Below are positions 52,299-63,558 of a DNA stretch of 64,000 nt, one piece after another. The first letter of the stretch is position 1. Every line of letters begins with the position of its first letter. Source of the stretch: DATGMB01 sp035293845 (GTDB lineage Bacteria; Acidobacteriota; Terriglobia; Bryobacterales; Bryobacteraceae); assembly GCA_035293845.1 (NCBI GenBank), contig DATGMB010000172.1:1-64000 (forward strand). The letters are read 5' to 3'. The notes beneath the pieces are model-generated. The model worked only from the letters and a program-made list of their open reading frames with translations. It made no database searches and had not been told where the DNA came from. The translations under genes were made by a program, and so were the position numbers.

Positions 52299-53693
52299 AT
52301 GGCTTCCAATCCGAACATCCAGCACTTCGTCGTTCTGATGCTGGAAAACCGTTCCTTCGACCATATCCTCGGATTCCTCATGGCAGAGGATCCCGAGATC
52401 GACGGAGTCACCAGGAACCTCTACACGAATCTGGACTCCTCGGGAGAGCCGCATCGCACGACCGATGGCGCCGATTACCAGGGCCAACTGGTTGCCGACC
52501 CCGGGCACGACTTCGATGACGTGTACCTCCAGATGTACAACGTGCCGGTCGGCACTCCGGCCGCTGAGCCCAATATGGAGGGTTTCGCCCGCAGCTACGA
52601 GCAGCAGGGCGGCAATCCCCAGGACATCATGCGCTGCTTCCGGCCCGAGCAGGTGCCCCACATCGCGGCCCTCGCCCGCAACTACGTGATTTGCGACCGA
52701 TGGTTTTCCTCCGTCCCCGGCCCCACCCTGCCGAACCGGGCTTTCGCCCATTTCGGCACATCCTTCGGCCGGCTCGACATGTCCCCCGTATACTTCGCCA
52801 ACCAGCCGCACATCTACGGACGGTTGGCCGCCGCCGGCGCCAGGGCCAGGCTGTATTACTACGCGCCGTGGAGCGGAACCATGGGGCTGACGTTCCTGCT
52901 CGCCAACCAGCGGCAGTATTTCGGCCTGTGGGGCGACTTCCTGGACGATTGCAGGAAGAACCGCCTGCCCCAATACTCCTTTCTCGAACCCGCTTACCGC
53001 GACAACGGTGAGGTCATCGCGGCGGATCAGCATCCCGACCACAATGTTCAGGCCGGGGACAACTGCGTCCGGCAAGTCTACGAGGCGATCCGGTCGAATC
53101 CCGACACCTGGCACTCCACCGTGCTCCTGATCGTTTGGGATGAACACGGCGGCATCTTCGATCACGTTGCGCCGCCGGTGGTGGCCCATCGCGATGACTT
53201 CGCCTCCACCGCGCCGGCCTTCCAATTCGACCGCTACGGCGTCCGGGTCCCCGCGATCGTAGTTTCGCCGTACGTCGAAAAAGGCAAGGTGGACCACACC
53301 CTTTTCGAACACGCCTCCATTCCCGCCACCGCCACGGCTCAGTTCATCGGCGACCCGAAAGCCAAGGCGCCCTTTGCGCGAGAGCAGTGGGCCAACACGC
53401 TCCTGCCGCTCCTCACGTTGACGGAGCCGCGCGACGAAATGCCGCAGTGGGCGCCGCAACCGGTGCGCCTCTCGCCCGAGGAAGTCACTTCCGAAGCCGA
53501 TCCGGTGACCAAGCTCCACCGCGACCAGGTCAATGAGGTGCACGCCGTGCTGGCCCAGCAAAACCCGAGCCTGGCTGCGCTCCTCGATCCCAACAGCGTG
53601 CAGACGGAAGCGGATGCCACGCGCTTCATCGGTACGGCCATGGCCGCGCTCCATCCCGAAGCGGCGCAGGCGGAGGCCGGAGGCAAGCCATGA
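52299..53693 (+). CDS. Phosphoesterase / phospholipase C family protein (PF04185)
   Basis: A 464-residue protein of the phospholipase C/acid phosphatase family. The N-terminus HFVVLMLENRSFDHILGFL has the metal-binding Glu-Asn, followed by PGHDFDDVYLQM. The C-terminal block has LIVWDEHGGIFDHVAPP and DHTLFEHASIPATATAQF, with the catalytic-site Asp/His set. No signal peptide is seen. The stop overlaps the next start (ATGA). The pairing with an outer-membrane barrel suggests delivery or action at the envelope. Confidence 0.87.
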   Translation: MASNPNIQHFVVLMLENRSFDHILGFLMAEDPEIDGVTRNLYTNLDSSGEPHRTTDGADYQGQLVADPGHDFDDVYLQMYNVPVGTPAAEPNMEGFARSYEQQGGNPQDIMRCFRPEQVPHIAALARNYVICDRWFSSVPGPTLPNRAFAHFGTSFGRLDMSPVYFANQPHIYGRLAAAGARARLYYYAPWSGTMGLTFLLANQRQYFGLWGDFLDDCRKNRLPQYSFLEPAYRDNGEVIAADQHPDHNVQAGDNCVRQVYEAIRSNPDTWHSTVLLIVWDEHGGIFDHVAPPVVAHRDDFASTAPAFQFDRYGVRVPAIVVSPYVEKGKVDHTLFEHASIPATATAQFIGDPKAKAPFAREQWANTLLPLLTLTEPRDEMPQWAPQPVRLSPEEVTSEADPVTKLHRDQVNEVHAVLAQQNPSLAALLDPNSVQTEADATRFIGTAMAALHPEAAQAEAGGKP

Positions 53694-55039
53694 CGCGGGC
53701 CATGGCTGCCGTGGCATTCCGGCTCGCGGCATTGCTCTCATTCGCGGCTGCCGCCGCCGCGGCCGATGCCTGCGACGTCCGCGCCGCAAGGCAAAACGAG
53801 GAGTGGGGCAAGACGGCTCCGCATTCCTGGCTCGCCAGCGTGGAGCACAAACAGGCCGTCGAAACCGCGCGCACCTGGTGCCACATTTGGGCGGCCGCCG
53901 GAGCCGACCGGATCTCCAAGGCCATCGACTTCGGCCGCGTGCTCTTTACCGGAGATGGCCTGCACCCCGCCGTGGGCAGCATCGTGCCGGGCAGCGGCCT
54001 GGCGGGAGGGCTGGCCTACAACCTGGAACGGGCCGCCGCCGATGCGCCCGTTCGTTTCTCCGGCAGCCTCGAAGCGCGCGGCTCCTCGAACGGCTTCTGG
54101 ACCGCCGGCGGCAAACTGGATATCTGGGGCAGCGGCAATACCCTCAACAATCGCCACATTCATGCAACCCTCGAGGCCGCGCACTACGAACTCCCGCAGC
54201 TCACGTATTTCGGCCTGGGCAATTCGAGCTCGCTGGCGAATGAGACCGTGTTCGGCCTGGCGCAGTCCACTGCCGCCATCCGTGCCGAGTACCCGCTGCC
54301 CCGCGGCTGGGCACTTACGGGCGCATTATCGGGCCTCTCCAATAGTCCTTCCGCGGCAAATGGCGGGACCCTGCCTTCGATCCAGCAGAAATTCACGCCA
54401 TCGGACACTCCCGCGTTGACTGCCGGCACAACCTACGTAGTCGCCGGCGGCGGAATCGCCTGGATTTACCCGGTCGAGCCTCATGCCAAGGGCTTCACTT
54501 CCAGCCTGACGGCCGGCTACCGCCTCTTTCACGAGACCTCCGGCGCACCGTATTCCTTTCGCCGGCTGGACGCCATCTGGATGGGCCGGTATACCCTTCC
54601 CGCAAGCGTGGATCTCGGCGCATTCTCGCTGATCGCCCGATTCACCGAATCCTACGCGCCGGCAGGAAACAGCGTGCCGTTTTACCTGCAGCCCACGCTC
54701 GGCGGCACGGACATCGGGAATGTGGATGTGCTGCGCAGCTACCGCGATTACCGGTTTCGTGCACCCAACCTCGTGGCGTTTCAAGCCGAATACCGGCACA
54801 GCTTGTGGGGACCGCTGGCCGCCTTTGGATTTTACGACGCCGGCCGGGTCGCGCTCGATCGCTCGGATATCGGCCTCTCGCACCTCCGCCACAGCTTCGG
54901 CGCCGGGCTCCTGGTGCAGGCGGGCGGGTTGCCAGTGTTCAAGTTCTACTACGCGTGGGGCGGTCACGAAGGCAGCCACACGACCTACACCGGGAACACC
55001 AATAATTTCAGCTTCACTATGCCGGGTGGTGTCTTCTGA
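53690..55039 (+). CDS. Outer-membrane beta-barrel protein, Omp85/BamA-like
   Basis: A 449-residue secreted barrel (signal peptide AALLSFAAAAAAADA). Alternating strands fill the C-terminal 350 residues. The conserved LRSYRDYRF, the AFGFYDAGRV block and HSFGAGLLVQ near the end are features of the Omp85 (BamA/FhaC) barrel. No POTRA domains are seen, so it resembles the short surface-antigen type. Coupled to the phosphoesterase by ATGA, it may present or export that enzyme. Confidence 0.72.
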   Translation: MTRAMAAVAFRLAALLSFAAAAAAADACDVRAARQNEEWGKTAPHSWLASVEHKQAVETARTWCHIWAAAGADRISKAIDFGRVLFTGDGLHPAVGSIVPGSGLAGGLAYNLERAAADAPVRFSGSLEARGSSNGFWTAGGKLDIWGSGNTLNNRHIHATLEAAHYELPQLTYFGLGNSSSLANETVFGLAQSTAAIRAEYPLPRGWALTGALSGLSNSPSAANGGTLPSIQQKFTPSDTPALTAGTTYVVAGGGIAWIYPVEPHAKGFTSSLTAGYRLFHETSGAPYSFRRLDAIWMGRYTLPASVDLGAFSLIARFTESYAPAGNSVPFYLQPTLGGTDIGNVDVLRSYRDYRFRAPNLVAFQAEYRHSLWGPLAAFGFYDAGRVALDRSDIGLSHLRHSFGAGLLVQAGGLPVFKFYYAWGGHEGSHTTYTGNTNNFSFTMPGGVF

Positions 55040-55169
55040 CCCGCCATCGCTTCGGTCCGGCCTGCCCTCGCCGGCCGCCCGCAATGCGGCTCCCTCCAGC
55101 GGCTCTGAGGGTATGAGCCGCTTCCCGCGGCGCCATAACCCCGCGGGCGCCGCGGGACTTTGTTGTACC

Positions 55170-56397
<1,228 letters not shown>

Positions 56398-56426
<29 letters not shown>

Positions 56427-58818
56427 CGCTCTTCTCCTTTCGCTCGCCGCCCACGCCGAGACCGGCCGCGACGCCTGGCTGCGCTACGAGCCGATTGCTC
56501 CGCGCCCCCACGTGCCAGCCGTGGTAGTCGCCTTAAGAGATCACGGCGAACTCACACTGACCGCGCAGCACGAACTGGTGCGTGGAGTCCGCGAGATGAC
56601 TGGCAGAATCTTGCGGGAGCAGGAGGACATTCCGGACGAGGACGCCATTCTCCTCGGCAAGTTGGCCGCCAGCACGGCGCAGCCGGATGGTTTCCAAATC
56701 CGGACGCTCGTCCGCGGCAGCGCCCACAACACTATGATCCTCGCCTCCTCTGAGCGAGGCATTCTATACGGCGTCTTCGCCCTGCTGCGCCATATCGCCG
56801 TCGGTGGCACCCTCGATAATCTCAACATTACCGAAGCCCCCGCCGTCCCGATCCGCTGGATCAACCAGTGGGACAACCTCGACGGCTCGATCGAGCGCGG
56901 CTACGGCGGCCGATCGATCTTTTGGGATGCTGGCCACGCGCGCGCCGACCTCACTCGCGCCGCCGAATACGCGCGTCTCCTCGCATCGGTCGGCATCCAG
57001 GCCTGCTCCATCAATAACGTCAACGCCAACCCGAAGCTGCTCACGCCGGAGCTCATCCCCGAGATCGCGCGCATCGCCGCCGCCATGCGCCCCTGGGGCG
57101 TGCAGGTCGCCATCGCCGTCGATTTCGGCAGCCCCAAAACCATCGGCGGCCTCGACACGTTCGATCCGCTCGACCCGCGCGTCGCTGCCTGGTGGAAGGG
57201 CAAATTCGACGAGATCTACCGCGCCGTCCCCGATCTAGCCGGCGTCGTCCTGAAAGCCGATTCCGAAGGCCGCGTCGGGCCTTCCACCTACGGCCGCACG
57301 CACGCCGACGCCGCCAACGTGGTCGCGCGCGCCCTCGCGCCGCACGGCGGCCTGCTCTTCTACCGCGGCTTCGTCTACGACCACCACATGGACTGGCGCA
57401 ATCTGAAGAACGACCGCGCCCGCGCCGCCTACGACAATTTCCAGCCGCTCGACGGCAAGTTCGACGCCAACGTCATCGTCCAGATCAAGAACGGCCCGAT
57501 CGATTTCCAGGTGCGCGAACCGGCATCGCCGCTCTTCGGCGGCATCGATCATACTGGCAAAGCCATCGAGCTGCAAATCACACCGGAATATTTCGGGCAG
57601 GCGAAGCACACGGTGTATCTCGCGCCGATGTGGAAAGAGGTGCTCGATTTCAATGTTGGCCCCGGCCCCGTGAAGTCGCGCGTCCGCGCTTTCGCCGGTG
57701 TCGCAAACGTCGGGCTCGACGAGAACTGGACCGGCAACCACCTCATGCAGGCCAATCTCTACGCTTTCGGCCGCCTCGCGTGGGACCCCAACCTGAGCGC
57801 GGAGAAAATCGCGGACGAGTGGACGCGCCTCACCTTCGGCGCGAATAGCGAAACCTCCGCGGCCATCCGCGGCATTCTCCTCAGCTCCTGGCGCACCTAC
57901 GAAAACTACACCGGTCCGCTCGGTCTCCAGACCCTCACCGACATCACCGGCAACCACTATGGCGTGAACGTCGAGGCCTCCGAGCGCAACGGCTGGGGAC
58001 AGTGGCACCGCGCCGATGCCGAAGGCGCCGGCATGGACCGCACCGTCGCCACCGGCACCGGCTTCATCGGCCAGTACCGGCCGCAGGTGGCCAGGATCTA
58101 CGAATCGCTCGAAACCTGCCCGGACGATCTGCTGCTTTTCATGCACCACGTCCCGTATACGCACCGCCTGCATTCCGGCAAAACGGTGATCCAGTACATC
58201 TACGATTCGCATTACGAAGGCGCCGATGCGGTCGCGCGGTACGCGCAGCAGTGGAAGGCCCTGCGAGGCCGCATCGACGAGCAGCGCTACCGCGACGTGC
58301 TCGCGCAACTGGAATATCAGGCCGGCCAGGCGGTAGTGTGGCGCGATGCCGTGACCACGTGGTTCGCCAACGCGTCCGGAATCGCCGACGCAGAAGGCCG
58401 CGCCGGCCATTACCCCGGCCGCTTCGAAGCCGAGGCGATGGATCTCGACGGCTACACCGTACAGCCCGTCACGCCAGCGGAAGACGCGAGCGGCGGCAAG
58501 GCGGTCGCCTGCGCCGCGCCCGCCGCGAAATGCGCCGCCAGCATGACCTTCCACGGCGAGCCCGGCTGGTACACGCTGCGCATCGAATACTTCGACCAGG
58601 CCAACGGCGCCGCGCAGTACCGCGTTCTCATCGGGCAGCAGACGATCGATGAATGGACGGCCGCGATGCGCCTGCCCACGTTCCGCCTCGATTCCACCTC
58701 ATCGACGCGCCGGACCATCGAGGGTGTCGCGCTGCGCCCCGGCGACGTCATCCGCATCGAAGGCACGCGCGACGGAGGCGAAGTCGCCGCCCTCGACTAT
58801 ATCGAGATCATCCGGTAA
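56398..58818 (+). CDS. GH67 alpha-glucuronidase with C-terminal beta domain
   Basis: An 806-residue exported GH67 protein. Signal peptide FLISALLLSLAAHA; ATG at 56398, overlapping gudD by 29 bases. An N-terminal beta domain precedes the TIM barrel (IRWINQWDNLDGSIERGYGG; VLKADSEGRVGPSTYGRTH near 284; GLDENWTGNHLMQANLYAFG), and the alpha-helical C-terminus has LLFMHHVPYTHRLHSGKTV. The last 130 residues (674-806; FEAEAMDLDGYTVQPVTPAE to DYIEIIR) form a CBM-like beta-sandwich. It removes 4-O-methylglucuronate from xylo-oligosaccharides. Confidence 0.92.
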
Positions 58819-59039
58819 GCCGCCGATCACGAATGCCCGGCGCCGGCCGCACCGGCCCGCCGGATCGCTTGGTCCGGCCATCCGCATCCAAGGCGCCGCG
58901 CGGCAAAGGCGACGCCGCCGCCCTCGACCGCATCGAGCCGGTCTGCGAAATTCCCGCCCGCTGATGCCCCGGACCGGGCCGCGCTTCCGGCCGGAACATC
59001 AGCGGACGGGGTCAGCAACGCAGACCGGGGCCTGCGGTG

Positions 59040-62000
59040 CTAAAACCGGAGATAACCGCCGACCTGCAGGTAACGCGGGCTGGACTGGGTGCCGGTGATC
59101 ACCGCGAAGCCGTTGTAATTGGTCGTCCCGTTGGAGTTCGTTACCCAGCAGCACGTCGCCTGCGGATTCGAGAAAATCACCGTATTCGTGGCATTGAACG
59201 CCTCGCCGACCAGTTGGAACTTCAGCTTGCCTTCCTTGAACGGGAAAATCCGAGAGATGCTGCCGTTCATCGCAAACATGCCAGGGCCGCGCAGGAGATT
59301 TCTGCCCGTCGAGCCCAGCACGCCATTCGGAGGGTTGGCGAACGCGCTGCCGTCGAAGTAGGGCGTGTTCGGATCGTGCCCGCCAAGAATTCGGACTTCG
59401 GGACTGATCTGGTTCGCGCTGTTGCTCTGCCCCGGCGCGTTCAGACTGGAACTCGTGCCGACGGTGAACGGCACCCCGCTGGCGCGCGTCAGCGTGCTGC
59501 TGATCTGCCATCCGCCCACGATCCACGCCGCGGCGCCGTGATTCAACAGGCTGTGGCCCTTGCCGAACGGCAACTGGTACACGTAGGAGAGATTGAACGT
59601 GTGCGTCCGGTCGAAGCCGGAGAGCGACTTGTTCAGCTTGTAAGACAGCGGGAAATTCCGGAACAGGCCGCCGTCGCCGTTGTCCGAACCGGTATTGATC
59701 GATTTGGAGAACACATAGCTCGCCATGATCATCGAGCCGCCGAAGCGCTTACGCACGCGCGTTTGCAGCCCGTTGTACGTCATATCGCCGAACGGCGTGT
59801 ATTGATTCAGGTCGCCCGTCAAATACGGGTAAAGCTGGCGCCCGGCCGTTCCGGTGTTGGGAGCCGCGGCATTCAGATTGACGATCTGATCCACGTGCAC
59901 GCCGTGCGTCCCTACGTATCCGGCTTCTGCCACCAGCGTGGGTGAGAATTCATGCTGGATGAAGAAATTCCAGCTCTGGTAGTATCCGCGATTGAAGTTC
60001 TTCGGGAAACTCGCCGTGCTGATGCTCGGCAAATAGGTGCTGGGTGACGGCGTGGGCGACGGCTTCAGCGTGCCCGTCGTGATAGCCGGAAAGCTCGGCA
60101 GCGGAATTCCGTCCGAAAGCTTGACTTGCGAAGCGCCATCGGAGTTGGCGACACCCACGTAGCTCAGGAATTGGTAAGTGGCCGGCGAGGTGTAATCGGA
60201 GACCACGGTGTTGGGATATTGGTTGCGCTGATTGCGCATGTTGTCCGGATCGATGCTGATACCGTAACCGGAGCGGATCACCGTTTTGTCGCCCAGGCGA
60301 TAGGCCGCGCCTAGCCGCGGAGCGAAACCCTTCTTGCTGGCAGTGGCGCCGGTATCCCAGGGCACTCCGCCTTCCCCGCCGATCAGAATGTTATAGGTGG
60401 TCACATCGTAACGGATGGCGCCGTAGCTGTCGTGCGCGTAAATGGGGTAGTATTCCCAGCGCATGCCGTAGTTGACCGTCAGGTTCCGGGTCACCTGCCA
60501 GGAATCGCGGGCATACGCCGACCAGGTGGAGAAGCGCAGCGAGTTGGGGTTGAACAACTGCGTGGCTTTGCCGGTTTCCGAGGGATATCCGAGCAGGAAT
60601 TGCGCCCAGGAATTCGAGGGGCTGCCCGAGTTGATGGGGGCCCCGCCCTTGAGCGCGGTAAGATCGCCGTTGAACCGGAACGAGCCGCGGGCCGTCTGGA
60701 ACACGCCGCCCTGCGGCTGGAAATGATTCAGGCCGACTTTGTCCAGCTCGAAACCGGCGCGGATGTTGTGCGAGCCCTTGGTTTTGCTCACATTGATCGC
60801 GCCCAGGTATTGATTGTCGCGAAACTGGAACGGGCTGCCCGTTCCCGGATTGCCCAGGTTGTTGATGCCGCTGATCTGAAACGCGGGGATGCCAAGGTAA
60901 TTGGGACCGGCGCCGTTCGTGCCCGGAATGTGCAGCACATCCGTTCCGAAGTCGCCATCCTGCGGGTCGCCATTGGCGCCGATGTTCTGGCGGGTGTACC
61001 CGACGTTGCCGTCGAACAGCAGAGTCGGCGTCGCGGTATAGGTGGCGCCGATCGCCGATACCGTCACGCGGCCGCCCGCATGTCCCGCGTTGCCGCCGTT
61101 AAAAGCGTCGCCTCCGGCCGGGCCGAGGTCGAGCGGTGCCACAATATCCATCGGCGAGAAGCTGTACCGGCCCCAGATCATCGACTTGCTGTTGGGGTTG
61201 TAATTGCCCTTGAAGTCCCAGTTGTCGCGGTTGTACTGGGTCCCGCCGTAGGCATCGTAGTTGTTGAAGTAGCTGTTCGGCCGCGTCAGCGCCGGCAGCA
61301 GACCCGCCATCGTGACAGCCTGCGGCGCAATCCGGTTCGCCGGAATCACGTTGCCGGCGAAGGGCGTGCGGCCGGTGCCATCCGGATTCCCGGTCAGCGG
61401 ATCGTAAATCACCGTGGAGACGGCGCTGAAGTCTCCCTTCCGCATCGCATCCGTGGGCAGCGTCAGATTGGTGGCCTGCGCGAACTGCCGGCGCTTGGTC
61501 CCCTGCCAGTCCAGGAAGAAGAACAGCTTGTCCTTGCCGTGGATCACGTGCGGAATCCACACCGGCCCGCCCAGCGAAAATCCGTACTGGTTGAAGATGT
61601 TCTTCGGGTTGCGGTTGAGCGAGGCCGGCGAGAAGTAGTTGTGAACCGCTGCCAGGTCGTTGTTGGTGTTCCTCTCGAATAAGGAGCCGTGCAGTTGATT
61701 CGTGCCGGACTTGATCATGACGTTTACCGCCGCGCCGCCCGCCGCGCCCTGCTCCGCATCGAATGCGCTCGAGCTGACGTTGACGTACTGGATGGCTTCG
61801 CTGGGCGGAACGTAAGCGATATTGACCGGCAGCCACGGATAGGGCACCGGAGTGCCGTCGAGCCGCGTGTTATTCGCCTGCGACGAAACGCCATTCATGT
61901 ACACCGTGATGGCGCGCTGCGGGTTGCCGGCTTCCGAGTTCGCCTCTCCGGTGCCCGGCGTAGTAGCCGCGCCGGGCAGGAGCAGCAGCAGGCTTTGGAA

Positions 62001-62459
62001 GTTCTTGCCTTCGCCGCCGTTGTACGGAAGCTCCTGGACTTCCTGCGCGGTCACCTGCGATTGGACATCGGCCTTATCGGTCTGCAGCGCCAGGGCCTCC
62101 GCGGAAACTTCGACCGCTTCCGTCGTCTGCGCGATCTGCAGTCCGAAGTTGACGCGCCGCACTTCGTTGGCATTCACCACCACGCCGTTTTCGGACATCG
62201 GCCGGAAAGAGGCGGCGGTAGCCGTCACCTTGTAAGTGCCGGCCTGCAGGTTCGTGAACAGGTAAACGCCGCGCTCGTCCGTCTGTCCGGAACGGGTGAT
62301 CCCGGTCTCGACATTCTGTGCCTCGATCTTCGCGTTGGGAACGGCCGCGCCGCTTGGATCCGTTACATTTCCGGTGAGCGAGCCGTACAGCACCTGCGCG
62401 TCAGCGGCGCCGGCGCAGAGGAACGCCGCCGACAGGGCGGCGATGAGAAGACGCTTCAT
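59040..62459 (-). CDS. TonB-dependent receptor, Oar-like, with carboxypeptidase-regulatory domain
   Basis: A 1139-residue outer-membrane protein. The ATG at 62459 follows GGAG; signal peptide KRLLIAALSAAFLCAGAA. Residues about 25-105 form the carboxypeptidase-regulatory-like domain (LTGNVTDPSGAAVPNAKIEA, then VYLFTNLQAGTYKVTATA). A plug-like region follows (LPYNGGEGKNFQSLLLLLPG), then a long barrel with many Asn/Tyr-rich strands, ending YLQVGGYLRF with a terminal aromatic as in outer-membrane proteins. This size and layout are characteristic of Acidobacteriota. It is probably the receptor for the glucuronoxylan or related glycan whose enzymes flank it. Confidence 0.9.
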   Translation of the reverse strand: MKRLLIAALSAAFLCAGAADAQVLYGSLTGNVTDPSGAAVPNAKIEAQNVETGITRSGQTDERGVYLFTNLQAGTYKVTATAASFRPMSENGVVVNANEVRRVNFGLQIAQTTEAVEVSAEALALQTDKADVQSQVTAQEVQELPYNGGEGKNFQSLLLLLPGAATTPGTGEANSEAGNPQRAITVYMNGVSSQANNTRLDGTPVPYPWLPVNIAYVPPSEAIQYVNVSSSAFDAEQGAAGGAAVNVMIKSGTNQLHGSLFERNTNNDLAAVHNYFSPASLNRNPKNIFNQYGFSLGGPVWIPHVIHGKDKLFFFLDWQGTKRRQFAQATNLTLPTDAMRKGDFSAVSTVIYDPLTGNPDGTGRTPFAGNVIPANRIAPQAVTMAGLLPALTRPNSYFNNYDAYGGTQYNRDNWDFKGNYNPNSKSMIWGRYSFSPMDIVAPLDLGPAGGDAFNGGNAGHAGGRVTVSAIGATYTATPTLLFDGNVGYTRQNIGANGDPQDGDFGTDVLHIPGTNGAGPNYLGIPAFQISGINNLGNPGTGSPFQFRDNQYLGAINVSKTKGSHNIRAGFELDKVGLNHFQPQGGVFQTARGSFRFNGDLTALKGGAPINSGSPSNSWAQFLLGYPSETGKATQLFNPNSLRFSTWSAYARDSWQVTRNLTVNYGMRWEYYPIYAHDSYGAIRYDVTTYNILIGGEGGVPWDTGATASKKGFAPRLGAAYRLGDKTVIRSGYGISIDPDNMRNQRNQYPNTVVSDYTSPATYQFLSYVGVANSDGASQVKLSDGIPLPSFPAITTGTLKPSPTPSPSTYLPSISTASFPKNFNRGYYQSWNFFIQHEFSPTLVAEAGYVGTHGVHVDQIVNLNAAAPNTGTAGRQLYPYLTGDLNQYTPFGDMTYNGLQTRVRKRFGGSMIMASYVFSKSINTGSDNGDGGLFRNFPLSYKLNKSLSGFDRTHTFNLSYVYQLPFGKGHSLLNHGAAAWIVGGWQISSTLTRASGVPFTVGTSSSLNAPGQSNSANQISPEVRILGGHDPNTPYFDGSAFANPPNGVLGSTGRNLLRGPGMFAMNGSISRIFPFKEGKLKFQLVGEAFNATNTVIFSNPQATCCWVTNSNGTTNYNGFAVITGTQSSPRYLQVGGYLRF

Positions 62460-62607
62460 GGCAAGACTCCTTATCCACACAGCCCGATGCTGGGACACCG
62501 TGGCGCTCTCGAGCTGTCAAGCTAACCCCAAATCCGAGTTGCCGGATTGAAATAGTTGTACTGTAAAACAAAATGGGTGTCAAGGGTTCGCGGGTGCTGC
62601 CCGAGCA

Positions 62608-63558
62608 TCATTGCCCGTACCAGCGAAGGATCCGCAGCGCGCGCAGTGTGTTCCACCGGCTCGGCTTCCCGTCGCCGTCTTCGAGCGCGAAGTGGACCGC
62701 GCCGGGATGCGTATTCTCCAGCAGCCAGAAGCCCTCGGGCTGCCGTTTCGCGCGAAGCAGGCCGATCGCTTCATCCATCCGCGGGTCCGGCGGATCTCCA
62801 GCCTCCCGGAAGTAATCCAGAGCGCGCAGGACGTCGTAATGCCAGCGCGCCGGAAACGAGAATTCGAGCCACGCAGGGTTCACGACGGCGCCCGTGCTCT
62901 TCCGGCGGAACAATTTCCGTTCCAGAAGGTACTCTTTGCCGCGGCGGCGCGCTGCCCTGCATTCCGCCGCGCCGCCGCCCTTCGCGCGTTCGTACGCAAG
63001 CAGTCCTTCGAGCACCCGGATCGTGGTGTGGAACGACGAGTGCACCGAACCGTTCTCCGCCTCGCAGTTCCAGCCGCCATCCTCGAGTTGTTCCTCGATC
63101 AGCCGCGCCACCACGGCATCCACGTCCTGACCGAAGTAGCTCCCCAGCACGACCACCATGCCGTTGATGCACGGCTCGACCTCGCCGCTGAAGAACGGCT
63201 GCCCGGCATGTTCCCACCGGCAGTTCTCGCGCACCTGCGCCACTGCACGGCGCATCGCGTCGCAGTGCGGGTCGATGCCGAGATCGCGCAACAGGACGAG
63301 GCTGTAGGCCGTCGCGGTCCATGGCTGGCCTCCGGGCCATTTGCCGTCTACGCGGCCGGGCCGGCGCGCCGGGAACAGCGCGCCGCCCTCCCACTGTCCA
63401 TCGTCGCCCTGCAATGCCAGCAGCCGCGCCCCCCAACCCTCGGTGGCGATGCGCGCGCGCTCCGCCGCAATGGCTTCCGGCGCCGCTTCGGCCAGGTCGC
63501 GCATCGCCTGCCAGCGTATCGCAGGGTCGGAATCGAGTACCCAGTCCAGCACGTTCAT
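62608..63558 (-). CDS. Terpenoid-cyclase-fold (alpha/alpha toroid) protein
   Basis: A 316-residue protein of repeated helices with QW-like motifs (LQGDDGQWEGGALFPAR; EEQLEDGGWNCEAENGSVHS; RQPEGFWLLENTHPG). These are the repeats of the squalene-cyclase/prenyltransferase toroid. The catalytic DxDD of true cyclases is not visible. Its ATG overlaps the GH3 stop (ATGA). Function unknown; the fold is also used by enzymes acting on non-terpenes. Confidence 0.78.
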   Translation of the reverse strand: MNVLDWVLDSDPAIRWQAMRDLAEAAPEAIAAERARIATEGWGARLLALQGDDGQWEGGALFPARRPGRVDGKWPGGQPWTATAYSLVLLRDLGIDPHCDAMRRAVAQVRENCRWEHAGQPFFSGEVEPCINGMVVVLGSYFGQDVDAVVARLIEEQLEDGGWNCEAENGSVHSSFHTTIRVLEGLLAYERAKGGGAAECRAARRRGKEYLLERKLFRRKSTGAVVNPAWLEFSFPARWHYDVLRALDYFREAGDPPDPRMDEAIGLLRAKRQPEGFWLLENTHPGAVHFALEDGDGKPSRWNTLRALRILRWYGQ

